Shown one piece after another: positions 62,837 to 64,000 of a stretch of 64,000 bases of DNA; positions within the stretch are counted from its first letter, which is position 1, and each line of letters begins with the position of its first letter. The translations under genes and the position numbers were made by a program. A model generated the notes under the pieces. The model was not told the DNA's origin and ran no database searches. It worked only from the letters and a program-made list of their open reading frames with translations. The DNA is taken from positions 1 to 64,000 of the forward strand of contig CAXOVY010000003.1 in the NCBI GenBank assembly GCA_964213355.1, written 5' to 3'. Origin of the DNA: JBAXAM01 sp964213355 (lineage in GTDB: Bacteria; Pseudomonadota; Gammaproteobacteria; UBA9339).

Positions 62837-63454
62837 ATGAGGCCAATGAAAATATTTAGTGCCAATACCAATATCAAGGTGGTGAGTGAATGCTGTTTAG
62901 TAATAGTTTTTTTGCTATTGCCAGTAGCTACGGCTTATGCAAACGTCGATTTTAATACGCTGCTGTCTGCGCTTCAGGCAAATCTGGAACCTGTTATTTT
63001 ATTAACAAAAGCAGTTGGTTTTGTACTGGGTTTTTCGATGGTGATTTCAGCAATAATAGATTTAAAAAAAATTGGTCAATCACAGAGCGGGGCGGAGGGT
63101 GCTGTAGGTGGGCCTTTGTTTCGATTAGCTCTTGGTATAGCATTGATATATTATCCATTTACTATAAGTGTTGGAGTTGCTACTTTTACTGGGACTTCAT
63201 CAATTCAGGCTTATCCTATTAGCGGAAGTGGTACATTTTTACCGGCTAAGCAGGGTGCACTTAAACTAATTCAAGCTGTTGGGTATGTGTCCTTTATTAG
63301 AGGATTTGTAACTCTTAGCCATTCGGCTAAGCCAGGAGCGCAGCAGGGATCAGTAGGTAAAGGTATCGTGTATGTCATAGGTGGGATTTTAGCGATCAAT
63401 ATAGTAGCAACCATGCAGATTATTGGAAATAGTTTGGGTATTTCGATGTTTTAG
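62837..63454 (+). CDS. icmC: Dot/Icm inner-membrane protein IcmC (DotE)
   Basis: This 205-aa protein has a signal-like first helix (CCLVIVFLLLPVATAYA) and three more helices. Family features are LTKAVGFVLGFSMVISAI and the Gly-rich GGPLFRLALGIALIYYP. The start could be ATG 62837 or ATG 62846; neither has a well-spaced ribosome site. It belongs to the same family as IcmD and IcmV-type small membrane subunits; its role is not defined. Confidence 0.92.
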   Translation: MRPMKIFSANTNIKVVSECCLVIVFLLLPVATAYANVDFNTLLSALQANLEPVILLTKAVGFVLGFSMVISAIIDLKKIGQSQSGAEGAVGGPLFRLALGIALIYYPFTISVGVATFTGTSSIQAYPISGSGTFLPAKQGALKLIQAVGYVSFIRGFVTLSHSAKPGAQQGSVGKGIVYVIGGILAINIVATMQIIGNSLGISMF

Positions 63455-63546
63455 TAGGGGGGATTAAATATAGATGTATTATTTTTTTGTTGTTGATGTA
63501 AAATTGCTAGGTAGTCTGGTAATCAAATTTTAAAGGAGATTAAAAC

Positions 63547-63915
63547 ATGTTTAGTAAGAAGGTAGTAAAAATTATAGTGTCGATTGTGATTAGCAGTTTA
63601 AGTTTTTATATATCTTATGCGTTAGCCGATAACGTTACTATTGGTAGTGTTGCTAGTACTGTCACAGGCACTTTAGGTAATGTTCTTAAGTTAGTAACAG
63701 CTGGGGCATATGTGGCAGGATTTGGACTCACAGTTGGTGCCCTTTTTAAATTTAAGCAACATAAAGAGAATCCCCAGCAAGCGCCGCTTGGAACATGTGT
63801 TGCAATGTTAATAGTCGGCATTTGTTTAATATTTTTGCCAAGTATAATTAGCGTTGGTGGTGGAACTCTTGGTACCAGCAACCAAGGTAATGTTGGCGGC
63901 TTTAGTAGTGTTTAA
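63547..63915 (+). CDS. icmD: Dot/Icm inner-membrane protein IcmD (DotP)
   Basis: This 122-aa protein has an N-terminal signal helix (IIVSIVISSLSFYISYALA) and two further helices (TAGAYVAGFGLTVGALFKF; VAMLIVGICLIFLPSII). The motif FKFKQHKENPQQAPLG is typical. A strong ribosome site (AAAGGAG) precedes ATG 63547. It sits between icmC and icmJ in the conserved order. Confidence 0.93.
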   Translation: MFSKKVVKIIVSIVISSLSFYISYALADNVTIGSVASTVTGTLGNVLKLVTAGAYVAGFGLTVGALFKFKQHKENPQQAPLGTCVAMLIVGICLIFLPSIISVGGGTLGTSNQGNVGGFSSV

Positions 63916-63944
63916 TCTTAGTTGTTTAGCTAGAAATTGCATCT

Positions 63945-64000
63945 ATGACAAATTTGCATTCAATAAAATTGATTGCCGAGCCTGAGGCCTGGAGACTATT
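63945..64000 (+). CDS. icmJ: Dot/Icm protein IcmJ (DotN), 5' end only
   Basis: The window ends 18 codons into this gene. The visible peptide MTNLHSIKLIAEPEAWRL matches the beginning of IcmJ, and icmJ is expected after icmD. DotN is a zinc-bound, HNH-like-fold subunit that binds the DotL C-terminus. The ATPase gene icmB (dotO) should follow outside the window. Confidence 0.8.
   Translation, partial: MTNLHSIKLIAEPEAWRL

Noticed and set aside
1..64000. tRNA, rRNA or known riboswitch genes
   Set aside because: No cloverleaf, rRNA core sequence or recognisable riboswitch was noticed on reading; a tRNAscan-SE and Infernal run would settle this.

Overview
The window is AT-rich DNA from a gammaproteobacterium, most likely a member of the Legionellales outside Legionella itself. 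The main reason is a near-complete Dot/Icm (type IVB) secretion locus in the right-hand third. It runs icmV-dotA / dotB-dotC-dotD / icmT-S-[icmR-position gene]-Q-P-O-N-L-K-E-G-C-D-J and is cut by the window end inside icmJ. A second, detached Dot/Icm locus, icmW-(small secreted protein)-icmX, sits about 17 kb upstream (25.5-28.0 kb). An icmM gene is absent, and the icmR position holds an unrelated-looking small helical protein. Both are features of Coxiella-like and other non-Legionella systems. The organism is inferred from gene content only.

Layout. (1) 1-5.6 kb is a mobile-element scrapyard. A frameshifted, truncated tyrosine recombinase abuts a complete-looking IS21-type element (about 736-4728) that carries, besides istA and istB, a ParB-like gene and a zinc-ribbon-like gene, a large branched inverted-repeat structure and parS-like palindromes. 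After it come the 3' end of a second, different IS21 element and the C-terminal stump of an L,D-transpeptidase gene. (2) 5.7-16 kb: glycerol-3-phosphate transporter, proton-pumping pyrophosphatase, DNA polymerase I, a coiled-coil membrane protein and an aromatic amino acid permease. (3) 14-20.7 kb: a one-module NRPS (C-A-T-reductase) apparently co-transcribed with a hybrid PAS histidine kinase. (4) 21.4-25.4 kb: efp-epmA, then ychF, pth and rplY on the minus strand. (5) 25.5-28 kb: icmW-x-icmX. (6) 28-33 kb: hldD, hldE, ogt and the ribosomal operon rpsP-rimM-trmD-rplS, all on the minus strand. (7) 33-45.3 kb: a decayed ISNCY-type transposase, a membrane protein, dacB, fmt, a cupin, def, dprA, smg, topA, an unknown protein behind a PmrA-type promoter, pgi and an exported protein. 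(8) 45.5-64 kb: the main Dot/Icm locus.

How the genes fit together. The Dot/Icm genes encode the outer-membrane core (DotC, DotD, DotH/IcmK, with DotK/IcmN), the channel proteins DotG/IcmE and DotF/IcmG, inner-membrane parts (DotA, IcmV, IcmT, DotI/IcmL, DotE/IcmC, DotP/IcmD), the DotL-DotM coupling complex with its adaptors IcmS and IcmW (and DotN/IcmJ at the edge), the DotB ATPase, and the IcmQ/IcmR-like pair. The perfect CTTAAT-N5-CTTAAT box before the unknown gene at 42.2 kb matches the PmrA regulator site known to control Dot/Icm genes and effectors in Legionella and Coxiella, so that gene is a candidate substrate. The NRPS plus kinase operon could make a reduced (aldehyde or alcohol) small molecule. 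No tRNA, rRNA or CRISPR array was recognised.
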